Assembly (NCBI GenBank): GCA_001414345.1 | Contig: LLCB01000001.1 | Location: 434,001-498,000 of the forward strand | DNA from: Hymenoscyphus infarciens | Lineage: Eukaryota > Ascomycota > Leotiomycetes > Helotiales > Helotiaceae | Length of the DNA stretch: 64,000 nucleotides | Reading direction: 5' to 3' | In this document: piece by piece, positions 1 to 11,536 of the stretch | How the letters are laid out: every line of letters starts with the position of its first letter | How positions within the stretch are numbered: position 1 is the first letter of the stretch | The notes under the pieces: generated by a model | Told to the model about the DNA's origin: nothing | Seen by the model: only the letters and a program-made list of their open reading frames with translations | Database searches by the model: none | Program-made: the position numbers and the translations under genes

Positions 1-1044
1 CCAATGGCAGCTTTCACTTATTAAGATGATTAAGATGAACCCGAGGCGAGATGGCGAGCTGAAAGTTGACGCGGTTGACGAGGAAAATGAAGATCAAAGA
101 TCTCATGTGTAACCAGTCCCTCATGATGGCAAATGGCCACGTCAAGAGTCGTTGTAGGTACCTGAGCTAGAGAGGTTGTATTTGTTGCTCCTTTTACTCC
201 TTCTCGGCAATTTCATGGCAGGGCTTGTTCACCTTAGGCATGCACAGACACCCTGCCAAGGGTCGGATCTTTTCCGCATGGTCAAACGCAAAGTCTTGGG
301 GTGTGGCTTGGTATTTTAAAGCTGTGGCTGGGCTCATTACGAAATCCCGTCCCGACGCTAAATACCCGTCTTCCGTCTTTACAATATTCCAACACCCCTG
401 GTAAAAGCACTTTGAACAAAGGGGCCTTCCAAAAGGACCAATGATCTCTCCATCCTCGCACAAAAGTCAGAGATTTTATCAATAATGAAAGCTGACTTGA
501 ACCCCCGACCCAGATGAGGCTGGAAGAGGGAGTCGCGTGGAGCCTTTCCTAAACCGGAGCCACAGTGGGGTCCTGGCGCTAGCACACGACCAATGAGCCA
601 ATGAGGAGACTCTAACCTTCACCACTGCGCTGTCTCGCTGCTGCGCAAAGTCTTGGACCTTCTTGGACCTTCTTGGACTCCCACCTTCTCCTTCTCCTTC
701 ACCAGGTCGAGCTCTTGGGGCAAGTCGTTCGATGGAACTCTCCTCTCCCACCAAGCCGAATATGAAGCGATGCTGACCTGACTTGGAGTTTAAACTGAAC
801 AAGGTAGCCGTATCCTCCTCCCTCATCGCCTCTCCTACTATTACTATTACTATTACTATTATACAATATAGAATTTGCATTGCAGTACCACTACACTGAC
901 ATTGGATCACTCCATTTCTCTCTTACCAGAATAAGAGTCGCTCGTCTCGACGAGTTGATCCCTCCGAACCCTCTACCCTCTATCCGGACTGGCCCTTCTC
1001 CTCCTCAATCGTCTTCTTTCTCCTCCTTCTCCCCCCCTCCCGTC
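1..1044. other. Left-edge intergenic region and 5' flank of the PAP2 gene
   Basis: No convincing gene is seen in the first kilobase. Short open frames on the minus strand (for example 194-463) have no recognisable domain and no splice context. An ATT/ACT trinucleotide run lies at about 837-861, and a pyrimidine-rich stretch runs from about 990 to 1040 just before the chosen start codon of the phosphatase, as is usual for fungal promoters and leaders. Confidence 0.5.
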
Positions 1045-2467
1045 ATGCGCTACGGACTACGATCCCGAGGCCATTCAGGTCGAATATCCATTTCCCTCGT
1101 CCTCAGTTATGTCTTCGATTGGGTTATAATTTTTGCTGCTGCCGGCATTGGAGCATGGCTGGCCAACATAACGCCCAACAAACGCCCCTTCTCTCTCATC
1201 GACCCGAACATTAGTTTTCCCCATGTGGAAAAGGAGAAGGTCCCTACTGCTCTAATGGGCGTCTACGGATGCGCCGTTCCCATGGCCGTCATCTTTCTCG
1301 TCACATTCCTACTAGTCCCAGGACCGACAGTATCGAAAACAACACCAAAAGCTTTAATATGGAGAAGGAAGCTATGGGAGTGGCATACGGGATGGTTGGG
1401 ATTGGCGCTTTCACTGGCATCAGCGTTCCTCATTACCCAGGGCATGAAGAATCTATTTGGAAAACCTCGTCCGGATTTACTCTCTCGTTGCGATCCAGAC
1501 GTAGACAACATTAAAAACTATGTCCTGGGCTCGTCCGCCCATTACAGTGTCAGCAACCAAAACTACCCAATCCTAGTCTCAGCCGCAATTTGCCGGGCAA
1601 CTGGTGATGCCCTGGATGATGGATTCCGAAGCTTCCCATCTGGACATTCCTCCTTCTCTTCCGCCGGATTGATATATCTTAGTCTCTACCTTGCCTCCAA
1701 ATTGGCCATCAGTATTCCATATCTCTCTCCGCGAGCCTACAGTTCCGACGAGTCTCATTTATCTGCCTTCCCGTCTCGCGCCGAAAGAAGAGATACAGCA
1801 AGCACCAGTTCTCTCTCAGGAGGACCTACACCTCTCGAACATGATGAGCCAACTGGGCATAATGACCATATCATTGCAGCACGCAACGAAGCAGCTGCAC
1901 CACCAGTCTACCTCCTTGCAATTGCCATAGTGCCATGGTTTGCCTCCATCTACATATCCGCAACCCGATGGTCCGACTTCCGCCATCACGGATTCGACAT
2001 CCTATTCGGCTACACCATCGGACTCATCACAGCTATCTTCGCGTTCAGATATTACCACCTCCCAATCAGACAAGGCGCAGGCTGGTCATGGGGACCCCGA
2101 AGCAGAGATAGGAGTTTCTGGGCTGGAATCGGAGTTGGGAACTATGCGGGGGCCGGTAGCCGGGTGACGGAAGCTACGAGCAAGAAAGCGGATATCGAAG
2201 CGGGTGGAAGGAGTCCTCCAACGAGGAGAGCGACCAACGATGTGGGTGCCACCGAGGAGCCCAAAGCTCAAGATGTGTAATTAATCAAGGTTCGTATATG
2301 TATTAACACTTTATTTTTTTCGGTAGGATCACATCGAATTGCTCCCGATGGGACGAAGGCGGTCTATAGAGGGGACGGAAGATAACCCTATGGATCCGGG
2401 GAGTGAGGTGGAGGATATACGTAATGATGAACCGAGGAAACCCGGGGCGTCTACGAACAGCTTCTGA
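1045..2467 (+). CDS. PAP2-family lipid phosphate phosphatase (diacylglycerol pyrophosphate/phosphatidate phosphatase type)
   Basis: Predicted exons are 1045-2274 and 2327-2467, giving 456 residues. The protein is polytopic, with hydrophobic segments near residues 15-40, 70-92, 118-133, 205-225 and 288-305. The three PAP2 phosphatase motifs are visible: KNLFGKPRP (about 135-143), PSGH (198-201) and R308 followed by a histidine (314/315) and D318. Family members dephosphorylate phosphatidate, lysophosphatidate or diacylglycerol pyrophosphate in internal membranes, so a role in phospholipid turnover is expected; the exact substrate cannot be read here. The frame is open back to 880, but the start at 1045 puts the usual short basic N-terminus before the first membrane segment. 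Translation without the last intron would stop at 2280; splicing at GTGTAA/TAG (2275-2326) keeps frame and adds 46 residues of polar C-terminal tail, which I consider more likely. The acidic loop at about 230-285 is low-complexity. Confidence 0.9.
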
Positions 2468-3390
2468 GGGAGCTGTTTTAACCTATGTTTTTTCTTTGCA
2501 TGGAACTCCTTTATTTATATACTTGGAATTCGGTTGGGTTTGGGATTGGTGGCGGGCGTGAACTTTTTGTTTTCTTACTCAATTTTTGTCTGGATTTCCA
2601 ATACCTCTTTTGATACCGGGGATGTTTTTTTTTTTAAAAACTTCTGAGAGACTAGAGGAACACGAAGGTGTAGGAGGTGTACTGAGTATGTATGGTGATG
2701 GTGGAAAAGTATGGGGAAATTCAAAATACGATCTAATGTTTGTAACGTACTCGAGTATAGATAAGTGGATATTCAACACAAGGAGATACCTGGGTCGCTG
2801 TGTGGAATGATGGACCATAGCCCTTGAAGGTATATATGAATGACTTGCGGAACAACGCGCCCAAGCCTCGAGTCTCGGACTGATACACTGATATTAGGAT
2901 ACCTTCTGACTCTCAGGTGCTCGCGCAACTTTGGCCCCGGATTTACAACGGGGTTTTTTGACTTGACTCGACTCGACTCGGCTCGGCGCGGGTCGCCTTT
3001 TCTTAATACCACCACCTAGGTCAATTTTCTTTACCAGGGTTGTTGGTAGAGTAGGGAGAGTAGGTAGAGTAGGTACTCGAGAAGCAGAGAGAATCCAAGA
3101 TGTAAGAATGGGAAACAGGGAACAAGGAATAAGGAACAAGGAACAAGGAACAAGGAAGTAAATAGTATAAGAGTTGGATTTTCTTTTCTTTTTTTTTTTT
3201 TTTGCAAGATGAGGAGGAGAAACGAGAAACGAGAAACGAGAAACGAGAGTGAGGATGAGGATGAGGATGAGGATGAGGATGAGGATGAGGAAATAGGAAG
3301 AAAGGGGCGGGGAGAGAAGCAAAGATATTGTTTAAAAAAGGTTAAAGAATATGTCCAAGTTGGAATCGATTATTTGAGACATAGATTTAT
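2468..3390. repeat. Gene-free stretch with purine microsatellites
   Basis: No gene is supported. The stretch holds three neighbouring purine-rich simple repeats: GGAACAA-type units at about 3116-3160, GAAACGA units at about 3217-3249, and GAGGAT units at about 3250-3291. A T-run precedes them at about 3188-3203. The 5' half will include the 3' UTR of the phosphatase gene. Confidence 0.6.
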
Positions 3391-4100
3391 ATAACGTTCT
3401 AATTGAACAGAGCATAGAAGGCGACTTAGTATATAGCTATAACTTTGTATACGTGTATACATAACATCTCCACGTACTACTTTTTTGTTTTTATAAACTA
3501 GTTTAGTATAATATATTTGTCAATAATAATAGCTTATAAGACTATACCATTTTTTAAATTTCCAAAAGTATTCCAGTTAATAAAAGTTCTAATTAAATTA
3601 GTAGTATACTAATTTAGACAGAAATATATAAGTTTAGTTTTAGTATATACGACTTATTGACCGCAGTGTTATATTAGTTAATAGAGCTTTTATATCTATG
3701 GTGTGTATATGACTTATGTAAATCTGTGTTCTAAATAATCGATTCTCTTAAGTTGTGTTATCTTCTGATTATGTGAAGTCTATTCACGCGGAGAAAAAGA
3801 GTTAATTATAAAAAAACATATAGAAGTAGTCTTCGACAACTATACAATAGAAGCTTATCCCTTTCACTTGTTCATGTTGTGGGTTTATCTAGAATTCAAG
3901 ACAATTATTTGAGTGGTCAAAATAGAGACGTTTTTTTCTTTTTCGGTCCCCGTAGGTAGGTAGGTAGGTAGTGTCTACAGCGCAAGACTCGGTTGATAGG
4001 AGCGAAAATTCTTCGATGTAGTGAGCAACTAGTAACTACTATTTCTTCTTAAATTTTCCAAAGATTTTTTTTCTGGTTGTTTTTCTGTAGGACTTGGGAA
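3390..4100. other. AT-rich island
   Basis: This stretch is strongly AT-rich, full of TA steps and A/T homopolymers, and has no open frame of note. It ends near a TAGG tetranucleotide run at about 3954-3970. Such islands in Pezizomycotina are often relics of transposons mutated by RIP; that origin is an inference, as no element can be recognised here. Confidence 0.5.
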
Positions 4101-5973
4101 GTGTATTCTAGTTGTGGCTAACACATTCCGGGCTGGAGCGCTAAATATTTGGGCATCAACTTGAGGAGCTCACAAGTGAGAGACATCACGTTGAAGGTCG
4201 AGACGAGAATATCTCTCGGCAGTCTCTCCCTTTTATTGGTCCACAATTGGTGGAGGACCTTAGGAGGGAAGGAGCGAGTGAGTACTGGCAACCCCCTCTC
4301 TCAAACTGAAAATATTGTATTTCACAATTACATGGATTCAAGATTGCAGTCATAACGAGACGATGGGTTGTGAGCAACATAATCAATTTCATCAACTAAA
4401 ATTTCCCATATCCAACGCGCGCCACGGAAACTTTAGTAAGCTTGTACCTATTTAAGTTAGCTTTCAGGTCTTGACTGACGAAAAGGATGGTCAAGATCAA
4501 AAATTCGAGCAACTTTATCAGTTCTCCAAGGTGAAATAATTGTTTCGTCAAAGATTGACTCGGAAATACAGCATATATTTGGATTCATCAGAGAAAGAGA
4601 ACAGGAGGAATAAATGTTGAAGATGCTTACCTAGACAGTCAAAAGTGCAAATGAACTACGTGATCGAATACCTGAAAATGGGCTGAAGTGTTAGCTACAA
4701 CTCATAGAATGGTAGTCGAGAATATCGTGAGATTTGATAATCAAGGGCAAATTTCAGGCTGTAGTAGGTTAGCAAGGCTCGTAGATGGGTAAAGGATTGC
4801 GACATACCTCATTAAATCAGAATTTTTGTTATACGTTCAGCGATCCGAAGATCTCAAACAGTGTGAATAAGTTTCATCATTTGATGCCAAAGAACAAGTA
4901 AATGTGAAGAAAGTTGGTTACCTAACAGAAGGTATGTTAGCTAATGTTCGGATCGATGGCAATATTCGTAGATCCCAAAGACATCATGCAATGGATCAGC
5001 TGACGAGTTCTCAACATTCACTTCTCATCCGTCTACCCTCACAAGGTTTGTACGCCTTGCTTTGATGAGAAGTAGGGGCGAGAGTGCATAGTCTGTCCGC
5101 CCGTTCGTTCAAAGTTCGTCATAGTATGCATTTGAGGGAGAGGACCGAGGGGATGGATATGTACCTAATCATTGAAGCAATGTTAGCAATATGTCCTCGA
5201 CAATGTGAACATTTGATGCAAGAGACAAGTTAAGAAGGGTCAGACAAGGCTGAAACTTTTAAAAGACAGAATCTACATGATAACTTCGGAATGAGGAATT
5301 CCTATTGTGTCAATTCATCATCACACCCAGGCGGAGCGGCCGGTGCCGGCAGTAGAAGAAGAAAAAAATGTGCGAACGAACCTTTTAAGAAATATAGACT
5401 TAGGAAACCGGTGATGTGCGACGTGAGGCGAATTAATTGCGCGACCTTTTGATGCGTTAGCAGGGAGCTTGGCATTGTTGCGTGATGAAGCCCAAGGGGA
5501 TCGAGGTAGATAACTCAGAATAATAGACAAATCCCCATTGCGGTGTAAGAGTTGGATTGTTCAATTATGTGTTTGTCTCATCATTGAAGGAGTATGTGGA
5601 GAACTGGAATTGGGGGAGCTTACCACGACGCGCAAATGCTGGCAGCAGGACCTGGTTGCCAGGCCGTTAGCTGAGTCGGTTCTCAAGAGGCATTGAGCAT
5701 TGCCTCGACGTGTCGTTGTTGTTTGTGTTGGGGTGTGTTGAGGAATCGAAGGAAAGGAAAAGTTCACGATCTTTTTCAAAGGCTTGGTGGGGAGCTCCTT
5801 AGCGCGGGACTAATCCTCATCGGGCTAAGGTTAAAAAGGTCACCAGCCACACCTGCACGTGACTTCGGCGTCACCAAAGGTGGCAAACCTCCCATGCCTC
5901 GTCCCCTCCCTCTTGAAATTACAACCTCTTTGGACTTGTCTCAATAGATAACATCTTTGAGATTTTGTCAACC
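4100..5973. other. Long intergenic region, no gene recognised
   Basis: About 1.9 kb with only short, domain-free open frames on either strand. Base composition is closer to the genic average than in the AT-rich island to its left. The last 150-200 bases, with CCTCGTCCCCTCCCTC-type pyrimidine tracts, probably form the promoter and 5' leader of the next gene. Confidence 0.4.
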
Positions 5974-7357
5974 ATGGCACTCAGCGGAGGGGTTTGGGCT
6001 CCCATAGCCCTTAGGACCTTCAAGTAAGTCTATTCAGTATGCGAAGCGCAACCTCGCAGTTTCCAATCTGTTATGACTCCCGCCATTCCGATGTCCCAGT
6101 GGTACTAACTGTCACAATAGATACGCCTTCAAGAAGACTTCGAATCTTCTGAAAGCTCGACTTTCCAAAGTATCACAGCCATTAAATCACGAACTTCAAC
6201 CGATTCTTGTGCGAGCAACTCCTCGTCAGCCAATTCATCCTACTGCACTGCTTCGACAAAACAAGGGAAGATGGTATACAACACACAGCACTATCAATGC
6301 ATCCATTCGCCGATTCATGAGCAGTGGCCCACAATACGCTCCCAAATATAACCGCGCCTCATTCCCTTCGTCTGCGACTGCCAGAGCTGTCGGCCGATTG
6401 ACTACTCGGGCCCCATTTGCTTCAACCTTGCGACCCAACCTAACGGGAGGTGCCCTTCCTCGATCCGCAGGTGGTTATAGTTTAGGAAATGGAGGACGCA
6501 CCGGAGCTCGTTATTTTTCACACACACCTGCAGCCCCGGCTCACGTCATGAACGACGTCTCAATCGCAATTCGCGCTTTCTTTCTGTCAGGAAACAAGGC
6601 TCAGTATGATGGAACGACTCCACTAGGAGAGAAAAGATATCGTACTGTTTCGAACCTACAAGCAGAAACTGGACGTAAGATGCGATCGATCCCTAAACAC
6701 ACTCCAGGTTCATACATCGACTTTCAAGTCAACCCCACCATCACAGCACTCACCCCGCTTGGCAAAATGTTCTCAGCCGGCTCTACGATGGAAATCTCCA
6801 CTCCTCATTTGAACACGGAAGGCTTTCTGGATGTCCTTTCCGTTGATTTCGCTCGCGCTTTGAAGGATCTTGCGGCTACTTTGGGCGATTTGAAGCGACT
6901 CTCATCTCTTGGAGATTTACCTATAACATTAGAAGAGAAGTCCACCCTTCGAGTTCGATTTCCAGGATGCGACGCTGAAACCGCCGAGTGTCTTTGTGAC
7001 GAAGTTGGTGTCCAAAGAGGTATGATCTATCAAGACCAAGATTTTGATCAAAGTGTAGGAGGCAATATGGCTTTAATGTTTCCATTTGCCTCTACTTCCG
7101 AGAAGACTTTATCCTCCCCGGGGGGCTCTTTGCGATCACAGACTGGTCTCGATTTATTCGATGACAATGAAAGCATAGATGAAATCATTATGCAAAATCC
7201 ATGGCTCGAAGGATACGAGAGCATGGAGTCATCTAGCGAGCATGAATCAACTTATTTCAGCAAGCCTGGAGAATTACAAAACTCTTCCTCTGATTTTGAG
7301 GGCTTGGAAGGTATCTACCGATTTATTGAACAGTGCGACGATGCGCGTCGGAGATGA
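5974..7357 (+). CDS. Conserved ascomycete protein of unclear function (possibly the one often labelled casein kinase II beta 2 subunit)
   Basis: Predicted exons are 5974-6023 and 6121-7357 (intron with GTAAGT donor and AATAG acceptor), giving 428 residues. The N-terminus is basic and amphipathic (MALSGGVWAPIALRTFKYAF), with further arginine-rich, serine-rich sequence to about residue 120, which would suit a mitochondrial presequence. A more structured middle part (about 155-320) is followed by an acidic, serine-rich tail. I have a weak memory that orthologs carry the database name casein kinase II beta 2 subunit, but the paired CPxxC zinc finger of true CK2 beta is not visible, so that name should not be taken as function. 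The start at 5974 is chosen because it precedes a clean intron and gives the continuous conserved-looking N-terminus. Confidence 0.75.
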
Positions 7358-8079
7358 TCAACTTTTTTCATTTGTACATTACTTGGTTTGGGATTGGATT
7401 TATGATGCGGAGCATCTGCTTGTTGATATCACCTGGTGTTAAGGTGGTCCGGTATTGGTTCGGGGTTGGGGGGATAAGTTACACTCGCTCAACTGTATGT
7501 AACCAAATTTGATAACTTAATTGAGTCAATTGTTTTGAGATGGATACTTCCGAGTGAACTGTCGTTTCATCTTCCCTCGCGATAAATCTTGTTGTTCTAA
7601 CTTCAAAGGATAATGTAAGCTATTTACTTGATTTTCCCTCGCAGCTAGAACAATGAGTTATATCCAGTACCGCTGTTTCCTGTCGATTACGACCTCTTTG
7701 CAGTTGCTAGTCTGTTTTCTCTTGTTTGTGTGTGCCTTGATGCTGAAATATTTTGGTATATTGGCTTTCTTGAGTCTGTAATAGGCATTATTAGGAGTTT
7801 GTTTTTAATGATTTAAAATTTATTTTTCAGGCCCCCTCTTCACTTCCACCCCCCCCCATTGAGTTTAGACTAATTTCAAAACGAGGTTGACTACGGTTGG
7901 GATGACAGAGTGCACTGATTGTAAAATGACACACATGCTAATGAGGAAACATCATAATAACCTCATAATATATATACCATGCTATATGCAAGAAATTGGA
8001 ATTGAATATAGGAAAACATTAACCCTCACCCAAACCAGAGCCCCAACTCCGTGAAGCCAACACAAAAAATCCAAGCGCC
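7358..8079. other. Convergent intergenic region
   Basis: This separates the 3' ends of a plus-strand and a minus-strand gene. It has T-rich and AT-rich sequence, a run of nine C's at about 7849-7857, and no gene. It most likely contains the two 3' UTRs. Confidence 0.5.
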
Positions 8080-10308
8080 TTACTTTTTACAACAATCAGC
8101 CTCACCACCAGCAACCACCAACTTTGACATCTTGTCCGCAGCATCAAGCACCTTGCTCTTGCTCGCGATTTGAGAAGGGGTGCTGCAATAACTTGGTGGA
8201 ACATCCAATGCCGGATTTCTGACAAAGAAGTTTCTTGGTCGAAGTAAAAGTGACATTGGCTCGGCGGGCATTATTGGGAAGTCTTCCGGTGCGGGGAAAT
8301 GTGTGATACCAAAAGTGTGCCACAAAACAACGTCGGTGTTGTCAATAGACGCATCACCGTCGGCAATCCACTCCGGAATTCCCCGCGACGGCTCACCAGA
8401 TGTCTGGGGGACGTGGCGACCAGCTGGGTATAGTTGCTCGTCATCATCTGAGAATCGTTAGTGATATTCTGGAACATTGACAAGATTGCAACTTACATTG
8501 TGTGACATGAACAGCGTGTCTAGCAAAACCAGCTCGCTTCCAAACCAGAGATCCTTCCTTGGGAAGCAATCCAGGCACCTCTCTGCTGACAAGCTTATAA
8601 CTTACCGGCTTGTGACTGTGTGGGTTGAGTTTATTGGTGTTGCACATATCCCAAGTTCGAGAGGTAGCACCATTGTAGTCACTTGTGGCCTCCTTCACTT
8701 TGGTGTACTTGGTCCTTGCCGCATAAAAGGCGTTACCATGTGGGTTCTCTTTGCTTCCTACAGCGCCAGCTCCTGGAGTTGCGTCGACTTGGAAGATGGT
8801 GTTATTTGGCCCATCAATATTTGGATCGATTCGCAAGCAGAAGAGATGTTGATGGTTGTGTGCATTTACTCCCGGGTAAACTTCAGTGCCCCAACCCTTG
8901 GTATCCTCGCCTGGGTTCATGGCATAGGTGTTCAAGATACCTGTAAGCTTGATCTCCAGCTGAACAGTACCGTCCTGGTGGAAGATCCAGTATACACAGT
9001 ACTCGTAGTTGGCAGCTGTGAATATGTGGGAGATGATGAGCTTGCGTCCTCTGGTTACGATGCATGAATCGTCTCTGAAATCGGTATGCTTGAACAAGAT
9101 TCCTGCATCTTCTTCGTGAATGCAGATGGCGTTCTTGATGGTAGTACTACCTCCTGCGCGGTTGACGAATGCTGCATCCATGTAATGAATGGCGCCCTTG
9201 CAATCACAGCCTAGAGAAAGACTGTTTGTCATGTATCCCCCACCATATTCTCCGAGATCGAATGCATGTTTTCTCTGATGTGGGTGTTCTGGGTTGCCAT
9301 AAGGAACCACCATCTCAGCAAGGGAGAGTCTGTAAAATATTGGTCGAACCGTTCCCTTGTCGTTGTATGTAATGTTATTGAGCACAATTCCCTCCTTGTA
9401 ATTGAATCCGACGTGAACTTTCCAGTTTTGCCAATCAATAACTCGTCCCTCGACCTTGAACGAAACTCCCTCAGGTTGTGTAATATTGATGGGCTTAATA
9501 TCCGTTCGGTATCCTCCCTCCTTCTCGATTGCATCAACGTGGTAATTGTTGGGCTTTGCCTTGTTCACAGGCCGGCGAACTTCTGGGATATCGATGTGAA
9601 TGATTTCCTGCTTTCCAGCATCGAAAATTGGGCAGAAATCAAGAGGGAAGGAGTATTGACTGTCGTCCGCGTGTGGTCGATAGTACATGAGTGCTTGCTG
9701 TAATCGGACATCGGAGCCGAATCGGTGGTCATAACCAATTGTCCATGCTGCAATAGTTAGAACGAGCCTTGTTTGAAATTCCCGAGAACTTGAACAGCTT
9801 ACGATCACAGTAGACTTTGTGCATATCTTCTGCAGGTACACCACTGATCACACATTGCTCGATAACTTTGGGGTCTTTTCGGCAGACGTGCTCAACGATT
9901 TGCAAATCTTCCATTGTGATCTGCCAACGAGTTAGTAAGAAGCTGGTGATACCAAATTGTGCTATATAAACCCACCAAAGGCTGGACACCATCCAGAGAC
10001 TCCCACTTGATGAGTTTTCCAGTCTGCAGGTCAACCCATCCGTCTACTACCTTTCCGCCAGGCGCAATGACAACGACATCTGCGATCCGGACTGGTAGAG
10101 GTAACGATTGGTTCTCAAGCCATTTCAACATCTCCTTCTTCGGGGGTTCCTTGAGGGTGATGGCATTGTAATGAAGCTTGCCATGTTCCTTTCGGATTAT
10201 CGAAACCGCAGACTCGATTTCGGCATTGGTGAGGGGATCGAAAGGATGAGGGGGAGGAGTGTTGCCGGTGAAATGTTGGGTGACGGACTTGAGTCTGTCG
10301 AGAGCCAT
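8080..10308 (-). CDS. Copper/topaquinone-dependent primary amine oxidase
   Basis: Predicted exons in transcript order are 10308-9976, 9920-9803, 9747-8497 and 8447-8080, giving 689 residues, the usual length for fungal copper amine oxidases. The enzyme oxidises primary amines to aldehydes with release of ammonia and hydrogen peroxide. Family hallmarks are present: the YCDPWTIGYD block (about 147-156, rebuilt across an intron), the catalytic-base aspartate in FDLGEYGGG (D314), the cofactor tyrosine in the NYEY motif (Y398, which becomes topaquinone), the copper histidine pair in HNHQH (H449/H451), and the last copper histidine in the HTFGITHFP block of the final exon. N2/N3 domains lie before residue 230. 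No signal peptide is seen, and the C-terminus (CCKK) is not a standard peroxisomal PTS1. All three introns are 49-55 bp with canonical borders. In fungi such enzymes let amines serve as nitrogen source. Confidence 0.95.
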
Positions 10309-11536
10309 CTTGAGGTATGGATTGCAATTCGGAAAGTGGTGTTTGAAGAGGGGAATTGGATATGATGGTTAATAGGAGAGGAGGAGGTCAGCAGAGATAG
10401 ATATATAGATATATAGATATAGCAAAGGGGAGAGGGGGACTTGGTGTATCAATTGGGATAAGAGACAACCGCAACGATAAAGTGGGATAAAAGCGACGTC
10501 GACTCAATTCATTCTGTGAAGCTTTCAATGAGTCTACCTTACAGGAAACAGCTTCCATTTGGCGCCGCTTCCAGAGCAGTGTCACGGTCAAGCTTCGATG
10601 CTGTGTGTGGGAGATGGTCGGGTTGGCTGGATAAGGAGCTGATAAGCTGGGCCAGGTGCGAGACGGGACTTTTTCTTTGCATTGGGTCTAGCGCAGTCCG
10701 GGTTCTCCACGTTGTCCGCTTCAAGTATTACAATCCATCAGATACGAGAGGGAAAGAAGATATAGGTAATCCATTTCTATTCCAGGTCTGTGATGTTTAA
10801 ATTCCCGAATTTCTCAAACTGTATGAGTAACGTAAGTCTTACTATAAAGTTGGTTGGGGAAAAGGGAGAGATGAGGAGGTGGAAGGTGGGAACGAGGATG
10901 GACAGCGATGGTTTGGATCAAATCGGGTTTGGACTTGGAGAAGTGGGTGGTTGAAGGTTAGGCGGTTTTTGGTAGATGCTAGAGTGAAGGACAAGGTCCC
11001 TTTATAATGAGAGGACTGAGAAGTGTGCTGGGAAATTACTTCTTGATGATGAGGATGATGAGATGGTTGTGAGGAGAGAAGGGGTTTATTTAATGCCTAT
11101 TTTGTCTAGAATTGAGGGGATATAAGTTGGGATTGCTGGTATGGACTGTGAGTTATTTAGCCTTACTACGTACCAATCGAGATGACGGACAGGAAAAGAG
11201 GGATTTTATGATTGTTTAGTCATTAGAGAAGTCATACAAGTAAATTGCCATTTGCCGCTTGAAAGTTAAGGTTGTCGAGGTACGATCTTTGTGTAACTTG
11301 AGCTTGAAGAATACCCAGTAAGCAATTGAGAGCCACGTAAGCCAACAATCATTTGGGGGCCAAAAAGAATCACGTGTAAGCGGACTGCGCTCTACTTGGA
11401 GACTGTTCAAAGAACTCTCCGACTTAACTGTTTTTTATTGGGCCTCGCTTACTTTGAACCGATTCGATACTTGAGGGCTACATTTTTGAACGATATCTTC
11501 AACTACCTTTGACAATTCAACACCTATTGATTTGGT
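10309..11536. other. Intergenic region between amine oxidase and the mycosporine-type block
   Basis: No gene is supported. Near the amine-oxidase start there is a purine-rich stretch with an ATAGATAT tandem run (about 10398-10421), probably part of its promoter. The right half would hold the 3' UTR of the NRPS-like gene. Confidence 0.45.

Noticed and set aside
194..463. Cysteine-containing 89-residue minus-strand frame that could be a small secreted protein
   Set aside because: It has no signal peptide, the cysteines are clustered at the ends, and it overlaps other frames of similar length in a gene-free edge region.
5974..7357. Direct naming as casein kinase II beta subunit
   Set aside because: The zinc-finger cysteines that define the CK2 beta family are not seen, so the label was kept only as a possible database name.
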